A stretch of DNA of 64,000 bases from Chitinophaga silvisoli (GTDB lineage: Bacteria > Bacteroidota > Bacteroidia > Chitinophagales > Chitinophagaceae): positions 248,001 to 312,000 of the forward strand of contig NZ_QTJV01000001.1 in the NCBI RefSeq assembly GCF_003412465.1, written 5' to 3'. The stretch's first letter is position 1. Every line of letters starts with the position of its first letter. The notes under the pieces are model-generated. The model had not been told where the DNA came from and did no database searches. It saw nothing but the letters and a program-made list of their open reading frames with translations. Shown here piece after piece: positions 33,718-45,491 of this stretch. The position numbers and the translations under genes were made by a program.

Positions 33718-34284
33718 TTATTTTTTCCTTGTGAGGTGAATTTCCATGCTTTTGACTTCTTTTCCGTCTTTGCCGGTGTAGTACATTTCCATCAGGTGGT
33801 GGTCGTCGTCCTGGATGGTGATGACTTCTTTCATTTCTATATCTTTTCCTGCCATGGGGTCATAGGTTTTGCCGGTGAGGGTGAGGGAGTGGGAGGCATC
33901 GTCCCAGGTGCCTTCGAGCATCATGATGCCGGTGCCCATGTTGTCTACCCATGCATTTTGGAAGATTTTCTTGGCGTTGTCGTAGGCGAGGAGGCTATGG
34001 CCTTCGAAATCCATGCCTTCCATTTTGCCTTTGTGAATGGATTCCTGGTATCGGCCGCCGAGGATCATTTTATTTTCGGTGATGCCGGTGGATTTGGAGG
34101 GGGGAGCGCCGGGGGCCATCCAGAAGGTGGATTCGTAAGTCCAGGTACCGTTGGAGTGGGCAAGCATCTGGTGGATTTTTCCTGGGGTCATATAGTCCAT
34201 CCAGGCTTTCTGTGCTTCCTGATCTTGTGCGAAGATGGGGATAGCGGCGAGGATGGGGATGCATAGTAGCAAGAGACGTTTCAT
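33718..34284 (-). CDS. DUF1579 domain-containing secreted protein
   Basis: A 188-residue protein with a signal peptide (RLLLLCIPILAAIPIFAQ). The DUF1579 domain has the start HQMLAHSNGTWTYESTFWM and the typical GGRYQESIHKGKMEGMDFEGHSLLAYDN stretch, here given in part, then MGTGIMMLEGTWDD. It forms a lipocalin-like beta-barrel of unknown ligand. It may belong to the inserted metal-efflux segment or may be independent. No near-consensus -7 box lies close to its start. The region 34285-34536 upstream carries no gene. Confidence 0.87.
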   Translation of the reverse strand: MKRLLLLCIPILAAIPIFAQDQEAQKAWMDYMTPGKIHQMLAHSNGTWTYESTFWMAPGAPPSKSTGITENKMILGGRYQESIHKGKMEGMDFEGHSLLAYDNAKKIFQNAWVDNMGTGIMMLEGTWDDASHSLTLTGKTYDPMAGKDIEMKEVITIQDDDHHLMEMYYTGKDGKEVKSMEIHLTRKK

Positions 34285-34536
34285 GATTTGGTGGAGTTTA
34301 AGTATATAAATAACAAGGTAGGGAAGGAGAAGGTTGAAGGCGGGGGCAACAATAAATTTATGTGGGGAGGGCTAGGAATTCCGGTAAATTCCATTAGATT
34401 TGCCATAGAGGGTGCCGGAACTCATTGTTAACCTTCCCTATATAAAATATATACCGGTATAGTTTTGCAATAGAATTGTAAAATTTTAACCCCAAATAGA
34501 TGATAATAGCAAAAAGGATGCCCGAAAGCAAATTCT

Positions 34537-34569
34537 TTTTGTGATTTATTATATTATTATATACCTTTG
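34537..34569 (+). promoter_or_regulatory. Promoter of the rplK-rpoC operon (TTTTG, 20 nt, TACCTTTG)
   Basis: TTTTG (34537-34541) and TACCTTTG (34562-34569) are 20 bases apart, giving a leader of about 85 nt. Its presence fits the separation of rplK from nusG. Confidence 0.75.
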
Positions 34570-34615
34570 CATCCCCTTCAAAAGGTAAATTTTTTTTCTC
34601 CTTTTAGCTTTGGGA

Positions 34616-34629
34616 GTCTCGCAAGAGAC
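34616..34629 (+). promoter_or_regulatory. Small GNRA-type hairpin in the rplK leader
   Basis: GTCTC GCAA GAGAC: five perfect pairs closing a GCAA tetraloop, repeated as a further GAGAC just downstream. It could be an r-protein (L1 or L11) control element or a stabiliser. Confidence 0.45.
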
Positions 34630-34659
34630 GAGACGTTTCACCAAATAAATTATTTAAAC

Positions 34660-35103
34660 ATGGCAAAAGAGATCGCTACGTACGTGAAATTGCAGGTTAA
34701 AGGCGGCGCGGCCAACCCTGCACCTCCGATTGGTCCTGCCTTGGGTTCCAAGGGTGTGAACATCATGGAGTTCTGTAAGCAGTTCAATGCCCGTACCCAG
34801 GATAAGGCTGGTAAGGTATTGCCTGTATTGCTGACAGTTTACACAGACAAGTCTTTTGATTTCGTAATTAAGACTCCTCCTGCAGCTGTACAGTTGCTGG
34901 AAGCAGCCAAATTGCAGAGTGGTTCCAAAGAGCCAAACCGTAACAAGGTTGGTAAAGTTACCTGGGCTCAGGTAGAAGCTATCGCGACTGATAAGATGGC
35001 TGACCTGAACTGTTTCACAAAGGAAAGCGCCATGAAGATGGTAGCTGGTACTGCCCGTTCTATGGGTATTACTGTGGATGGTAACGCTCCGTGGAGCAAC
35101 TAA
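34660..35103 (+). CDS. rplK: Large ribosomal subunit protein uL11
   Basis: A 147-residue L11 of the GTPase-associated centre. The N-terminal domain has [21 protein letters not shown], with the Pro-rich hinge used in factor binding; the C-terminal domain, which binds 23S rRNA, ends [11 protein letters not shown]. The ATG at 34660 is chosen over an in-frame extension that would run through the leader hairpin. First gene of the rplK-rplA-rplJ-rplL-rpoB-rpoC operon. Confidence 0.97.
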   Translation: MAKEIATYVKLQVKGGAANPAPPIGPALGSKGVNIMEFCKQFNARTQDKAGKVLPVLLTVYTDKSFDFVIKTPPAAVQLLEAAKLQSGSKEPNRNKVGKVTWAQVEAIATDKMADLNCFTKESAMKMVAGTARSMGITVDGNAPWSN

Positions 35104-35149
35104 TTGTTTCACCTGTGTATAACGGGTTAACTTTTTAAAACATTTTGCA

Positions 35150-35839
35150 ATGGCAACTAAGAAAAGAAAAGTAGCTGATACAAAAGTGGACAAGAACAAG
35201 ATCTACTCTCTGAAAGAGGCGTCCACAATTGTAAAAGACATTAACTGCACTAAGTTCGACAGCTCTGTCGATTTACATATCCGTCTGGGCGTTGATCCCA
35301 AGAAAGCAGACCAGGCTATCCGTGGTTCCGTAACGCTTCCCCACGGTACTGGTAAAACTAAACGCGTTCTGGTACTTTGCACGCCTGACAAAGAGGCTGC
35401 TGCGAAAGAAGCCGGAGCTGATCACGTTGGTTTGGACGAGTATATCCAGAAGATTGAAGCTGGCTGGACCGATATCGATGTAATCGTAGCAACTCCTGCT
35501 GTGATGCCTAAGATTGGTAAGCTGGGTAAGATCCTGGGTCCCCGTAACCTGATGCCTAACCCTAAGACTGGTACTGTTACAAACGATGTAGCGGCTGCAG
35601 TAAACGAGGTGAAAGGTGGTAAGATTACCTTCAAGGTAGATAAGGCTGGTATCATTCACGCTTCTATTGGTCGTGTATCATTTGCACCTGAAAAGATCGA
35701 GCAGAACTCCCAGGAACTGATCAACGCTATTATCAAGCTGAAACCAGCTACTGCTAAGGGTACTTACCTGAAAGGCCTGGCTATGGCGAGCACAATGAGC
35801 CCTGCCATCACGGTTGACACTAAATCTGTTCAAAACTAA
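35150..35839 (+). CDS. rplA: Large ribosomal subunit protein uL1
   Basis: A 229-residue L1, the mobile stalk protein near the E site. Typical segments include [53 protein letters not shown] (given in part) and [11 protein letters not shown]. In other bacteria L1 represses its own operon by binding the mRNA leader. The codons are those of a highly expressed gene. Confidence 0.97.
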   Translation: MATKKRKVADTKVDKNKIYSLKEASTIVKDINCTKFDSSVDLHIRLGVDPKKADQAIRGSVTLPHGTGKTKRVLVLCTPDKEAAAKEAGADHVGLDEYIQKIEAGWTDIDVIVATPAVMPKIGKLGKILGPRNLMPNPKTGTVTNDVAAAVNEVKGGKITFKVDKAGIIHASIGRVSFAPEKIEQNSQELINAIIKLKPATAKGTYLKGLAMASTMSPAITVDTKSVQN

Positions 35840-35879
35840 CTGATTCGCCGGCTGGCAGATCGACAAACTGAGAAAAGCT

Positions 35880-36410
35880 ATGAACAAAGATCAAAAAAAT
35901 GAAGTGATTGAACTGCTGAAAGGTAAGTTCTCTCAATATAACAACTTCTACATCACAAATACTGAGTCTCTGACTGTTGAGCAGGTTAACAATCTGCGTC
36001 GTGTTTGTTTTGACAAGAACGTGGAAATGAAGGTGGCTAAGAACACCCTCATCAGGAAAGCACTGGAATCTCTGGATGCTGAGAAATATGCAGGTGTATT
36101 TGATGCACTGAATGGTGTAACTGCCCTGATGTTCTCTGATTCTCCAAAGGAACCAGCTGTAATCATCTCTTCTTTCCGTAAGGACAACAAGAAAACTGAA
36201 AAGCCTGAGCTGAAAGCTGCTTTTGTAGGTGATGAAATCTACACTGGTGATGCGCAACTGGCTAACCTGGTTAAGATCAAGACCAAGAACGAACTCATTG
36301 GAGACGTTATCGGTCTGTTGCAATCTCCTGCTAAGCGTGTTATCGCTGGTTTGCTTGAGAAAGCAAAGAAAGAGGGCGCAGGTGAAGCTGTTGCTCCAGC
36401 AGCTGAATAA
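35880..36410 (+). CDS. rplJ: Large ribosomal subunit protein uL10
   Basis: A 176-residue L10, the base of the L7/L12 stalk. The N-terminal rRNA-binding domain starts MNKDQKNEVIELLKGKFSQY and contains VKVAKNTLIRKAL-like sequence (here MKVAKNTLIRKAL). The C-terminal helix that carries L12 dimers ends with an Ala/Glu-rich tail. The 40-base gap to rplA may hold the L10-L12 binding site for feedback control. No clear structure was read. Confidence 0.96.
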   Translation: MNKDQKNEVIELLKGKFSQYNNFYITNTESLTVEQVNNLRRVCFDKNVEMKVAKNTLIRKALESLDAEKYAGVFDALNGVTALMFSDSPKEPAVIISSFRKDNKKTEKPELKAAFVGDEIYTGDAQLANLVKIKTKNELIGDVIGLLQSPAKRVIAGLLEKAKKEGAGEAVAPAAE

Positions 36411-36511
36411 GCTGATAGTGAGTGTAACAAGCTCACGACCAATAAATTATGGCTTCCAAGTCACAATATAAATTATCAATTTAACATTCAAATTCTTAAA
36501 AACATTATACA

Positions 36512-36883
36512 ATGGCAGACGTTAAAGCATTAGCCGAACAATTAGTAGGTTTAACTGTTAAGGAAGTACAAGAACTGGCAGACGTTCTGAAGAGCGAATA
36601 TGGTATCGAACCAGCTGCTGCTGCAGTTGTTGTAGCTGCTGACGGCGGTGGAGCTGCTGCTGCAGAAGAAAAAACTGCCTTCAACGTTATCCTGAAATCT
36701 GCAGGTGCTAGCAAACTGAACGTAGTTAAGATCGTTAAGGATCTGACTGGTCTTGGTCTGAAAGAAGCTAAGGAACTGGTAGACGGTGCTCCAAAGGAAC
36801 TGAAAGCTGGTGTTAGCAAGGCTGAAGCAGAAGACCTGAAAGCTAAGCTGACTGAAGCTGGCGCTGAAGTTGAAATTCAGTAA
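36512..36883 (+). CDS. rplL: Large ribosomal subunit protein bL12
   Basis: A 123-residue L7/L12 with an N-terminal dimerisation helix ([20 protein letters not shown]), an Ala-rich hinge (about 37-55), and the C-terminal factor-binding domain ([32 protein letters not shown]). It recruits translational GTPases. A hairpin lies 27 bases after the stop. Confidence 0.97.
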   Translation: MADVKALAEQLVGLTVKEVQELADVLKSEYGIEPAAAAVVVAADGGGAAAAEEKTAFNVILKSAGASKLNVVKIVKDLTGLGLKEAKELVDGAPKELKAGVSKAEAEDLKAKLTEAGAEVEIQ

Positions 36884-36910
36884 TTCTTTGCTTAAGAATA
36901 CCTCTTTATA

Positions 36911-36944
36911 AAGGTCAAAAGTGCTTTTTGGCACTTTTGGCCTT
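36911..36944 (+). terminator. Hairpin between rplL and rpoB, possible attenuator
   Basis: aaggtcaaaagtgc / gcacttttggcctt (14 bp, one G-T) with loop tttttg. The tail is cttcccttt rather than a clean T-tract, suggesting partial termination that lowers rpoBC relative to the r-proteins. Confidence 0.6.
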
Positions 36945-37132
36945 CTTCCCTTTGGGAAAGTGTCTTTTTCGGAGCGTCAAAAGGGGAAAATCACCGGGTC
37001 GGTGGATTTGACAATTAGGAGAAGACAGAAATTTTTGAGGGTAATTGGCAAAGAATCCTTAATTTCCCCGATTCATGTTGTGATCTACACCTCACAATAT
37101 TATATAAGTTAATATAACTGCTAACTTCGAAT

Positions 37133-40100
37133 ATGTCTCTAAAAAAAGCCCAAACAAGTGAAAGAATAAACTTTGGAAAGATCAAACAAGTAACTGAGAC
37201 ACCGGATCTGTTGGCTATCCAAATTCAATCTTTCAAGGATTTCTTCCAGTTAGAAACCACACCAGACAAGCGTAACAATGAAGGCCTTTTTAAAGTATTC
37301 AAGGAGAACTTCCCGATCACAGATACCCGCAATATCTTCAATCTGGAGTTTCTGGACTACTTTGTAGACCCTCCGCGTTATACCATAGAGGAATGTATTG
37401 AGCGTGGGCTTACCTATTCTGTACCGCTGAAGGCTAAACTGCGCCTGAGCTGTAACGATGAGGAGCACGTAGACTTCCAGACGATTGTGCAGGACGTGTT
37501 CCTTGGGAACATACCCTACATGACTCCGAGAGGTACTTTCGTGATCAACGGAGCCGAACGTGTAGTTGTATCTCAGCTGCATCGTTCTCCTGGTGTATTC
37601 TTTGGTCAGTCTATCCACCCGAACGGTACTAAAATCTACTCTGCAAGGGTGATTCCGTTCAAGGGCGCGTGGATGGAGTTTGCAACTGACATCAACAATG
37701 TGATGTATGCATACATCGACCGTAAGAAGAAATTCCCCGTAACTACGCTGTTACGTGCTATCGGGTACGAAACAGATAAGGACATCCTGCAGCTGTTCGG
37801 GATGGCTGATGAAGTAAAAGCAGACAAGAAGAGCCTTGATAAATACGCAGGTAAGAAACTGGGTGCCCGTGTACTGAGAAGCTGGGTAGAAGATTTCGTA
37901 GATGAAGATACCGGTGAGGTAGTGAGCATCGAACGTAACGAAATCGTTCTGGAGCGTGATAGCATCCTCGATGAAGCAAACATTGAGACTATCGTTGACA
38001 TGGGTGTGAAGAGCGTATTTGTGCAGAAAGAAGAGGTGAGCGGCGACTTCTCCATCATCTACAATACTTTAAATAAAGATACATCCAACTCCGAGCTGGA
38101 AGCCGTTCAGCACATCTACCGTCAATTGCGCGGTGCCGATGCGCCGGATGATGAAACAGCAAGGGGTATCATTGATAAATTATTCTTCTCTGACAAGCGT
38201 TATGATCTCGGAGATGTAGGCCGTTATAAGATCAACAGGAAACTGGGTCTGCCTACACCACTGGACATGAAGGTGCTGACCAAAGAAGACATTATTGCGA
38301 TCATCAAGTACCTGGTTCAGCTGACAAACAGCAAGGCGGAAATCGATGATATCGATCACCTGTCTAACCGTCGTGTACGTACCGTAGGAGAGCAGTTATA
38401 TGCTCAATTTGGTGTTGGTCTGGCGCGTATGGCACGTACCATCCGTGAAAGAATGAACGTTCGTGATAATGAAGTATTTACACCAGTAGACCTGATCAAT
38501 GCGAGGACACTGTCTTCCGTAATCAATTCTTTCTTCGGTACCAGCCAGTTGAGCCAGTTCCTGGATCAAACCAACCCGCTGTCTGAGATCACGCACAAGC
38601 GTCGTATCTCCGCGCTGGGCCCCGGTGGTCTGAGTCGTGAAAGAGCAGGTTTCGAGGTACGTGACGTACACTATAGCCACTACGGCCGTCTCTGTACCAT
38701 TGAAACCCCGGAAGGTCCAAACATCGGTCTGATCTCCACCCTTTGCGTACACGCTAAGGTGAATGATATGGGCTTTATCGAAACGCCATACCGTAAGGTA
38801 CAGGATGGTAAAGTTGATATGGAGGCTGTGAAGTTCCTGAGCGCTGAAGAAGAGGATAGTGTGAAGATCGCGCAGGCAAACGCTCCGCTGGATGAAGTGG
38901 GTAACTTCGTAAATGATAAGGTGAAATCCCGTGAAACCGGTGACTTCCCAATCCTGGATAGAAGTGAGGTAGAATACATGGACGTGGCTCCGAACCAGAT
39001 CGTGGGTCTGAGTGCTTCCCTGATTCCGTTCCTCGAGCATGATGATGCCAACCGTGCGTTGATGGGATCAAACATGCAACGTCAGGCAGTACCGCTGATC
39101 AATCCACAGGTGCCTATCGTAGGTACCGGTCTGGAAGGAAAGGCAGCCCGCGACTCCCGTCTGCAGATCACTGCTGAAGGTCGTGGTGTGGTAGAATTCG
39201 TAGATGCCAATGAAATTCATGTTCGTTACGAGCGTGACGAAATGCAGAAACTGGTATCCTTCGAAGATGATCTGAAGATCTACCACCTGACTAAATTCGT
39301 AAAAACCAACCAGAGCACCTGTATCAACCTGCGTCCTGCCGTTAAGAAAGGACAACAGCTGGAATTCGGTGACTTCCTGACTGAGGGTTATGCAACCCGC
39401 GGTGGTGAGTTGGCCCTGGGTCGTAACATGAAAGTGGCGTTCATGCCATGGAAAGGTTACAACTTTGAGGATGCGATTGTAATCTCTGAGCGTGTAGGCC
39501 GTGAAGACCTCTTCACTTCCATACACATCGATGAATATGAGCTGGAAGTACGTGACACCAAACTGGGTGAAGAAGAACTGACACCAGATATTCCAAACGT
39601 AAGTGAGGAAGCAACCAAAGATCTGGATCAGAACGGTATTATCCGTGTAGGTGCGCACATCAAGGAAGGTGACATCCTGATCGGTAAGATCACTCCCCGT
39701 GGTGAATCTGATCCTTCTCCTGAAGAAAAACTGCTCCGTGCGATCTTCGGTGACAAGGCTTCCGATGCGAAAGATGCTTCCCTGAAGGCACCTCCAAGCA
39801 CAGAAGGTGTGGTAATCGACAAGAAATTGTTCAGCCGCGCTAAGAAAGATAAGAACTCCAAGACCCGTGAAAAAGCGGCATTGGAGAAACTGGAAAAAGT
39901 ACACCAGAAGAATGAAGAAGACCTGCTGGAAGTGCTGATGAGTAAGCTGTTGACACTGCTGAAGGATAAAACTTCCCAGGGTATTACCAACACTTACGGT
40001 GAAGTATTGATTTCCAAAGGCTCTAAGTTCTCTTCCAAGAACCTGGCTAACATCGACTTCCAGAACGTGAACCCACTGGGCTGGACTACAGACGATGTAA

Positions 40101-40942
40101 CCAATGATCAGATCAACACACTGCTGCACAACTATAACATCAAGTACAATGAAGAACTGGGACGTTACAAACGTGAGAAGTTCAACATCAGCATTGGTGA
40201 TGAGTTGCCAGCCGGCGTACTGAAACTGGCTAAGGTTTACCTGGCTAGCAAACGTAAGCTGAAAGTGGGTGATAAGATGGCGGGTCGTCACGGTAACAAG
40301 GGTATCGTTGCCAAGATTGTACGTGATGAAGACATGCCATTCCTGGAAGACGGTACACCGGTAGATATCGTACTGAACCCACTCGGGGTACCTTCCCGTA
40401 TGAACCTGGGTCAGATTTACGAAACTGTACTTGGTTGGGCTGGTCTGAAGATGGGTGTTAAGTTCGCTACACCAATCTTTGATGGTGCTACTACAGAGGA
40501 GATCGCAGATTATATCAATAATGCAGGTCTGCCAAGCTTTGGCCATACTTACCTGTATGATGGCGAAACCGGTGAGCGTTTCCACCAGAAAGCTACCGTG
40601 GGTGTTATCTACATGCTTAAGCTGAGCCACATGGTGGATGATAAGATGCACGCCCGTTCTATCGGACCATACTCTCTCATTACCCAGCAACCGTTGGGTG
40701 GTAAGGCGCAGTTCGGTGGTCAGCGTTTTGGTGAAATGGAGGTGTGGGCACTGGAAGCATATGGTGCATCCAACATTCTGCAGGAGCTGTTAACCATTAA
40801 ATCTGATGACATTGTAGGCCGTGCCAAAGCTTATGAGTCTATCGTGAAAGGCGATAACATTCCTAAAGCCGGCGTACCGGAATCATTCAACGTATTGATT
40901 CATGAGTTACGCGGTCTGGGTCTGGATCTGAAATTTGAATAG
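37133..40942 (+). CDS. rpoB: DNA-directed RNA polymerase subunit beta
   Basis: A 1269-residue beta subunit. The start [17 protein letters not shown] is typical of Bacteroidota. The rifampicin region reads [19 protein letters not shown] and continues [24 protein letters not shown] in the expected order. Later blocks include [34 protein letters not shown] and the C-terminal [24 protein letters not shown]. An insertion-like charged segment (about residues 875-960, rich in Lys, Asp and Glu) matches the lineage-specific region. The RIF-region residues are wild type as far as can be seen. Confidence 0.98.
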   Translation: MSLKKAQTSERINFGKIKQVTETPDLLAIQIQSFKDFFQLETTPDKRNNEGLFKVFKENFPITDTRNIFNLEFLDYFVDPPRYTIEECIERGLTYSVPLKAKLRLSCNDEEHVDFQTIVQDVFLGNIPYMTPRGTFVINGAERVVVSQLHRSPGVFFGQSIHPNGTKIYSARVIPFKGAWMEFATDINNVMYAYIDRKKKFPVTTLLRAIGYETDKDILQLFGMADEVKADKKSLDKYAGKKLGARVLRSWVEDFVDEDTGEVVSIERNEIVLERDSILDEANIETIVDMGVKSVFVQKEEVSGDFSIIYNTLNKDTSNSELEAVQHIYRQLRGADAPDDETARGIIDKLFFSDKRYDLGDVGRYKINRKLGLPTPLDMKVLTKEDIIAIIKYLVQLTNSKAEIDDIDHLSNRRVRTVGEQLYAQFGVGLARMARTIRERMNVRDNEVFTPVDLINARTLSSVINSFFGTSQLSQFLDQTNPLSEITHKRRISALGPGGLSRERAGFEVRDVHYSHYGRLCTIETPEGPNIGLISTLCVHAKVNDMGFIETPYRKVQDGKVDMEAVKFLSAEEEDSVKIAQANAPLDEVGNFVNDKVKSRETGDFPILDRSEVEYMDVAPNQIVGLSASLIPFLEHDDANRALMGSNMQRQAVPLINPQVPIVGTGLEGKAARDSRLQITAEGRGVVEFVDANEIHVRYERDEMQKLVSFEDDLKIYHLTKFVKTNQSTCINLRPAVKKGQQLEFGDFLTEGYATRGGELALGRNMKVAFMPWKGYNFEDAIVISERVGREDLFTSIHIDEYELEVRDTKLGEEELTPDIPNVSEEATKDLDQNGIIRVGAHIKEGDILIGKITPRGESDPSPEEKLLRAIFGDKASDAKDASLKAPPSTEGVVIDKKLFSRAKKDKNSKTREKAALEKLEKVHQKNEEDLLEVLMSKLLTLLKDKTSQGITNTYGEVLISKGSKFSSKNLANIDFQNVNPLGWTTDDVTNDQINTLLHNYNIKYNEELGRYKREKFNISIGDELPAGVLKLAKVYLASKRKLKVGDKMAGRHGNKGIVAKIVRDEDMPFLEDGTPVDIVLNPLGVPSRMNLGQIYETVLGWAGLKMGVKFATPIFDGATTEEIADYINNAGLPSFGHTYLYDGETGERFHQKATVGVIYMLKLSHMVDDKMHARSIGPYSLITQQPLGGKAQFGGQRFGEMEVWALEAYGASNILQELLTIKSDDIVGRAKAYESIVKGDNIPKAGVPESFNVLIHELRGLGLDLKFE

Positions 40943-40959
40943 TAGTTTAAGCTATAAAT

Positions 40960-41018
40960 AGCTACAAGCTGCAGGAAGCAGTCCCGAAAAAGGGGCGGGC
41001 GGCCTGTGGCTTGCAGCT
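40960..41018. repeat. Inverted repeat in the rpoB-rpoC spacer
   Basis: AGCTACAAGCTGCAGG (40960-40975) pairs with CCTGTGGCTTGCAGCT (41003-41018) with one mismatch and two G-T pairs. The interior holds CCC gaaaaa GGG. No T-tract follows. Confidence 0.65.
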
Positions 41019-41068
41019 TATAAAGCCGGAACTCTTTTTCCATGTGAATTTTCTTTAAACAACATACA

Positions 41069-44000
41069 ATGGCCATCAAGAAAGAAAATCGTCCTAAATC
41101 AAACTTTAATAGCATTACCATCAGTCTGGCGTCTCCGGATAGCATCCTGGAGCGTTCCTATGGCGAAGTGCTGAAGCCGGAAACCATCAACTACCGTACT
41201 TATAAGCCGGAGCGTGATGGTTTGTTCTGCGAAAGGATATTCGGCCCTGTAAAGGACTATGAGTGCTACTGCGGTAAATACAAACGTATCCGTTATAAGG
41301 GTATCGTGTGTGACCGTTGTGGTGTGGAAGTGACTGAAAAGAAAGTACGTCGCGAAAGAATGGGCCACATCCGCCTGGTTGTACCTGTTGTTCATATCTG
41401 GTATTTTAAATCTCTTCCAAATAAGATCGGTTACCTGCTGGGTATGAGCTCCAAGAAACTGGAGACTATCGTGTATTATGAAAGATACGTGATTATCCAG
41501 GCTGGTGCTAAGCAGGAGAAAGGCCTGAACTATGGCGATCTCCTGACCGAAGAAGAATATCTCGACATCCTGGATACCCTGCCAAAGGATAACCAGCTGC
41601 TGAGTGATGATGATCCTAACAAGTTCATCGCTAAGATGGGTGCTGAAGCGGTAGAAATGATGCTGGCCAGAATCGATCTGGATAGCCTTTCTTACCAGCT
41701 GCGTAACCAGGCTGCTACTGAAACCAGCCAGCAACGTAAAGCGGAAGCCCTGAAACGCCTGAGCGTAGTAGAAGCTTTCCGTGAAGCAAATGGTCGTGTT
41801 GAAAACCGTCCTGAATGGATGGTGATGCAATATATCCCTGTTGTTCCGCCAGAACTGCGTCCGTTAGTTCCATTGGATGGTGGTCGTTTCGCGTCTTCTG
41901 ACCTGAACGATCTGTACCGCAGGGTAATTATCCGTAACAACCGTCTGAAACGCCTGATTGAAATCAAGGCACCAGAGGTGATCCTGCGTAACGAAAAACG
42001 TATGCTGCAGGAAGCGGTTGACTCCCTCTTCGATAACAGCCGTAAATCAAATGCGGTGAAAGCGGAAGGTGGTCGTGCACTGAAATCCCTCTCCGATGTA
42101 CTGAAAGGTAAACAAGGTCGTTTCCGTCAGAACCTCCTCGGTAAACGTGTTGACTATTCCGGTCGTTCCGTAATCGTGGTAGGTCCTGAACTGAAACTGC
42201 ATGAATGTGGTCTGCCAAAAGATATGGCGGCAGAGCTGTTCAAACCATTTATCATTCGTAAGCTGATCGAAAGAGGTATCGTTAAGACAGTTAAATCTGC
42301 GAAGAAACTGGTAGACAGGAAGGAAGCAGTAGTTTGGGATATCCTTGAGAACGTACTGAAAGGACACCCGGTAATGCTGAACCGTGCTCCTACGCTGCAC
42401 CGTCTCTCCATCCAGGCATTCCAGCCTAAACTGGTAGAAGGTAAAGCGATCCAGTTGCACCCGCTCGTGTGTTCTGCGTTCAACGCGGATTTCGATGGTG
42501 ACCAGATGGCGGTACACGTACCGTTGAGCAATGCTGCGATCCTGGAAGCACAGCTGCTGATGCTGTCTTCACACAACATCCTCAACCCACAGAATGGTAC
42601 ACCAATCACCCTGCCTTCACAGGACATGGTCTTGGGTCTGTATTATATCAGTAAAGGCAAGAAATCTACTCCTACTGAAAAAGTAGAGGGTGAAGGTATG
42701 GCCTTCTATTCTGCAGAAGAGGTGATCATCGCTTACAACGAACAGAAAGTGAACCTGCATGCGAATATCCGCGTAAAGGCAAACGTTCGTAACGATAAGG
42801 GTGAGATCGTAAACAAGCTGATCGAAACTACTGTAGGTCGTGTGATTTTCAACCAGCACGTTCCAAAAGAAGCTGGGTATGTAAACGCACTGCTGACCAA
42901 GAAATCACTGCGTGAGATCATCGGTGACATTATCAAATACACCGACATCCCGAAAACTGCGAAGTTCCTGGATGATATCAAGCAATTAGGTTTCCGTACG
43001 GCGTTCCGTGGTGGTCTGTCCTTCAACATCAATGACCTGATCATCCCTGAGGTGAAGCAAGTGATGATTGATAGTGCAACCAGCGAGGTAGACGAAGTAT
43101 GGGATAACTATAACATGGGTCTGATCACGAATAACGAGCGTTATAACCAGATTATCGATATCTGGTCCCGTGCAGATACCAAAGTAACTGAAACGCTGAT
43201 CCGTGAGCTGGCAAATGACAAGCAGGGCTTCAACTCTGTGTACATGATGCTTGATTCCGGTGCGCGTGGTTCCAAACAGCAGATCAAGCAGCTGGCAGGT
43301 CTGAGAGGATTGATGGCCAAGCCACGTAAGAGTGGTTCTACTGGTTCAGAGATCATCGAAAACCCGATCCTGTCCAACTTCAAGGATGGTCTGAACGTAT
43401 TGGAGTACTTCATCTCTACGCACGGTGCGCGTAAAGGTCTTGCGGATACGGCGTTGAAAACAGCGGATGCTGGTTATCTGACCCGTCGTCTCGTAGACGT
43501 TGCACAGGACGTGGTAATCAACGAAGAAGACTGTGGTACACTGCGTGGTATCGCTACTTCGGCGCTGAAGGACAATGAAGAAATCGTAGAACCATTATAC
43601 GATCGTATCCTGGGTCGTACATCCCTGCAGGATGTATTTGATCCGCACACTGAAGAGCTCATCGTTGAATCAGGTGGCCTGATCGACGAAGATATCGCTC
43701 ACCGTATCGAAGCAAGTGCAATTGACACTGTTGAGATCCGCTCTGTACTGACTTGCGAAAGCCGCAGAGGTGTGTGTGTGAAGTGTTATGGTAAGAACCT
43801 GGCAACCGGTTATATGACTCAGCGTGGTGATGCAGTAGGTATCATCGCAGCACAGTCCATCGGTGAGCCTGGTACTCAGCTGACACTGCGTACCTTCCAC
43901 GTGGGTGGTGTGGCTGGTTCTACATCTGTGGATACCGGCTTACAAGCTAAGTTCGAAGGTACCGTACAGTTCGATGGTCTGCGTACCACTACATACGAAA

Positions 44001-45364
44001 ACAACGAAGGAGACAAAGTACAGGTGGTAATTGGCCGTACAGGTGAATTACGTATCGTAGACGTGAAAAACGATCGTCTGCTGATCACCAACAACATCCC
44101 TTACGGTTCTACACTGCTGGTGAAAGATGGCCAGAAGGTAGCGAAAGGTGATATGATCTGTACATGGGATCCATACAACGCCGTTATCGTATCTGAAATC
44201 GCTGGTAACATCCGTTTTGATAGCATCATTGAAGGTATCACCTTCCGTGAAGAGGCTGATGAGCAGACTGGTCACCGTGAGAAAGTGGTTATTGAAACCA
44301 AGGATAAGAACAAGATCCCTTCCCTGTTCGTAGATGGTAACAAGGAAGTGAAATCATACAACTTACCAGTAGGTTCCCACATCGTAATCGAAGAAGGTGA
44401 AAGCGTAAGAGCTGGTCAGGTAATCGTGAAGATCCCACGTATCCTCGGTAAACTGAGAGATATCACGGGTGGTCTGCCACGTGTAACTGAACTGTTTGAA
44501 GCACGTAACCCAAGCAACCCTGCTATCGTATCTGAGATCGATGGTGTAGTTGCCTTCGGTAACATCAAACGTGGTAACCGTGAGATCATCATCGAAAGCC
44601 GTGAAGGTCAGATCAAGAAATACCTGGTGCCATTGACCCGTCATATCCTGGTACAGGATGGTGACTTCGTGAAAGCAGGTACTGCGCTGTCTGATGGTTC
44701 AATCACGCCTGCAGATATCCTCTCAATCAAGGGTCCGTTTGCCGTACAGGAATACCTGGTAAATGAGATTCAGGAGGTTTACCGCTTACAGGGTGTGAAG
44801 ATCAACGACAAGCATATTGAGGTGATCGTGCGCCAGATGATGCGTAAGGTGAACATCGAAGATCCGGGTGATACCCGCTTCCTCGAAGGAGATACCGTAG
44901 ATAAGTTTGAATTCTTTGAAGAAAACGACCATATATTCGATAAGAAGGTAGTAACAGAAGCTGGTGAATCAAGTATTCTGAAAGCTGGTCAGATTGTTAC
45001 CCTGCGCCAGGTAAGAGAAGAAAACTCTCTGCTGCGCCGTTCGGACAGGAAACTGGTTGAGTTCCGCGATGCGAAACCAGCTACTTCCAGCCCGCTGCTG
45101 CAAGGTATTACCAAAGCGTCTCTGGGTACACATAGCTGGATCTCTGCTGCGTCCTTCCAGGAAACCACCAAGGTACTGTCTTCTGCTGCCATCAACGGTA
45201 AGATAGATGACATGCTGGGTCTGAAGGAGAATGTGATCACAGGTCACCTGATCCCTGCAGGTACAGGTTTACGCGAGTTCGAAAACATGATCGTAGGTTC
45301 CAAAGAAGAATACGATATCCTGGCATCTTCCAAAGAAGTGTTCCAGTTCGACGAAGAAGAATAA
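41069..45364 (+). CDS. rpoC: DNA-directed RNA polymerase subunit beta'
   Basis: A 1431-residue beta' subunit. The first zinc site is CYCG...CDRCG (about residues 66-88) and the catalytic magnesium loop NADFDGDQM lies near residues 472-480. The lid/rudder, bridge helix ([19 protein letters not shown]) and the second zinc site ([13 protein letters not shown] with an upstream Cys) are present, as is the trigger-loop region [16 protein letters not shown]. The C-terminus ends in an acidic tail (VFQFDEEE). A terminator follows 18 bases after the stop, ending the operon. Confidence 0.98.
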   Translation: MAIKKENRPKSNFNSITISLASPDSILERSYGEVLKPETINYRTYKPERDGLFCERIFGPVKDYECYCGKYKRIRYKGIVCDRCGVEVTEKKVRRERMGHIRLVVPVVHIWYFKSLPNKIGYLLGMSSKKLETIVYYERYVIIQAGAKQEKGLNYGDLLTEEEYLDILDTLPKDNQLLSDDDPNKFIAKMGAEAVEMMLARIDLDSLSYQLRNQAATETSQQRKAEALKRLSVVEAFREANGRVENRPEWMVMQYIPVVPPELRPLVPLDGGRFASSDLNDLYRRVIIRNNRLKRLIEIKAPEVILRNEKRMLQEAVDSLFDNSRKSNAVKAEGGRALKSLSDVLKGKQGRFRQNLLGKRVDYSGRSVIVVGPELKLHECGLPKDMAAELFKPFIIRKLIERGIVKTVKSAKKLVDRKEAVVWDILENVLKGHPVMLNRAPTLHRLSIQAFQPKLVEGKAIQLHPLVCSAFNADFDGDQMAVHVPLSNAAILEAQLLMLSSHNILNPQNGTPITLPSQDMVLGLYYISKGKKSTPTEKVEGEGMAFYSAEEVIIAYNEQKVNLHANIRVKANVRNDKGEIVNKLIETTVGRVIFNQHVPKEAGYVNALLTKKSLREIIGDIIKYTDIPKTAKFLDDIKQLGFRTAFRGGLSFNINDLIIPEVKQVMIDSATSEVDEVWDNYNMGLITNNERYNQIIDIWSRADTKVTETLIRELANDKQGFNSVYMMLDSGARGSKQQIKQLAGLRGLMAKPRKSGSTGSEIIENPILSNFKDGLNVLEYFISTHGARKGLADTALKTADAGYLTRRLVDVAQDVVINEEDCGTLRGIATSALKDNEEIVEPLYDRILGRTSLQDVFDPHTEELIVESGGLIDEDIAHRIEASAIDTVEIRSVLTCESRRGVCVKCYGKNLATGYMTQRGDAVGIIAAQSIGEPGTQLTLRTFHVGGVAGSTSVDTGLQAKFEGTVQFDGLRTTTYENNEGDKVQVVIGRTGELRIVDVKNDRLLITNNIPYGSTLLVKDGQKVAKGDMICTWDPYNAVIVSEIAGNIRFDSIIEGITFREEADEQTGHREKVVIETKDKNKIPSLFVDGNKEVKSYNLPVGSHIVIEEGESVRAGQVIVKIPRILGKLRDITGGLPRVTELFEARNPSNPAIVSEIDGVVAFGNIKRGNREIIIESREGQIKKYLVPLTRHILVQDGDFVKAGTALSDGSITPADILSIKGPFAVQEYLVNEIQEVYRLQGVKINDKHIEVIVRQMMRKVNIEDPGDTRFLEGDTVDKFEFFEENDHIFDKKVVTEAGESSILKAGQIVTLRQVREENSLLRRSDRKLVEFRDAKPATSSPLLQGITKASLGTHSWISAASFQETTKVLSSAAINGKIDDMLGLKENVITGHLIPAGTGLREFENMIVGSKEEYDILASSKEVFQFDEEE

Positions 45365-45382
45365 GCGAAACGCTCAAACTAT

Positions 45383-45420
45383 AAAAAAATGTCCCGTGCG
45401 TAGTGCCGGGACATTTTTTT
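45383..45420 (+). terminator. Terminator of the rplK-rpoC operon
   Basis: AAAAAAATGTCCCG / CGGGACATTTTTTT with a ten-base loop; strong GC core and long T-tract. Confidence 0.92.
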
Positions 45421-45491
45421 TACGTGTAACTTTCGGGCAAATTTCAGGTATTGACTTATTGTGGATACCGATTTTATAAACAAGTTTGACT

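Noticed and set aside
36921..37112. 63-codon frame between rplL and rpoB
   Set aside because: Starts inside the rplL-rpoB hairpin and has no protein-like features; the spacer is probably only regulatory.
39068..40690. 540-codon open frame on the minus strand inside rpoB
   Set aside because: Antisense to rpoB; long only because of the codon bias of the highly expressed gene.
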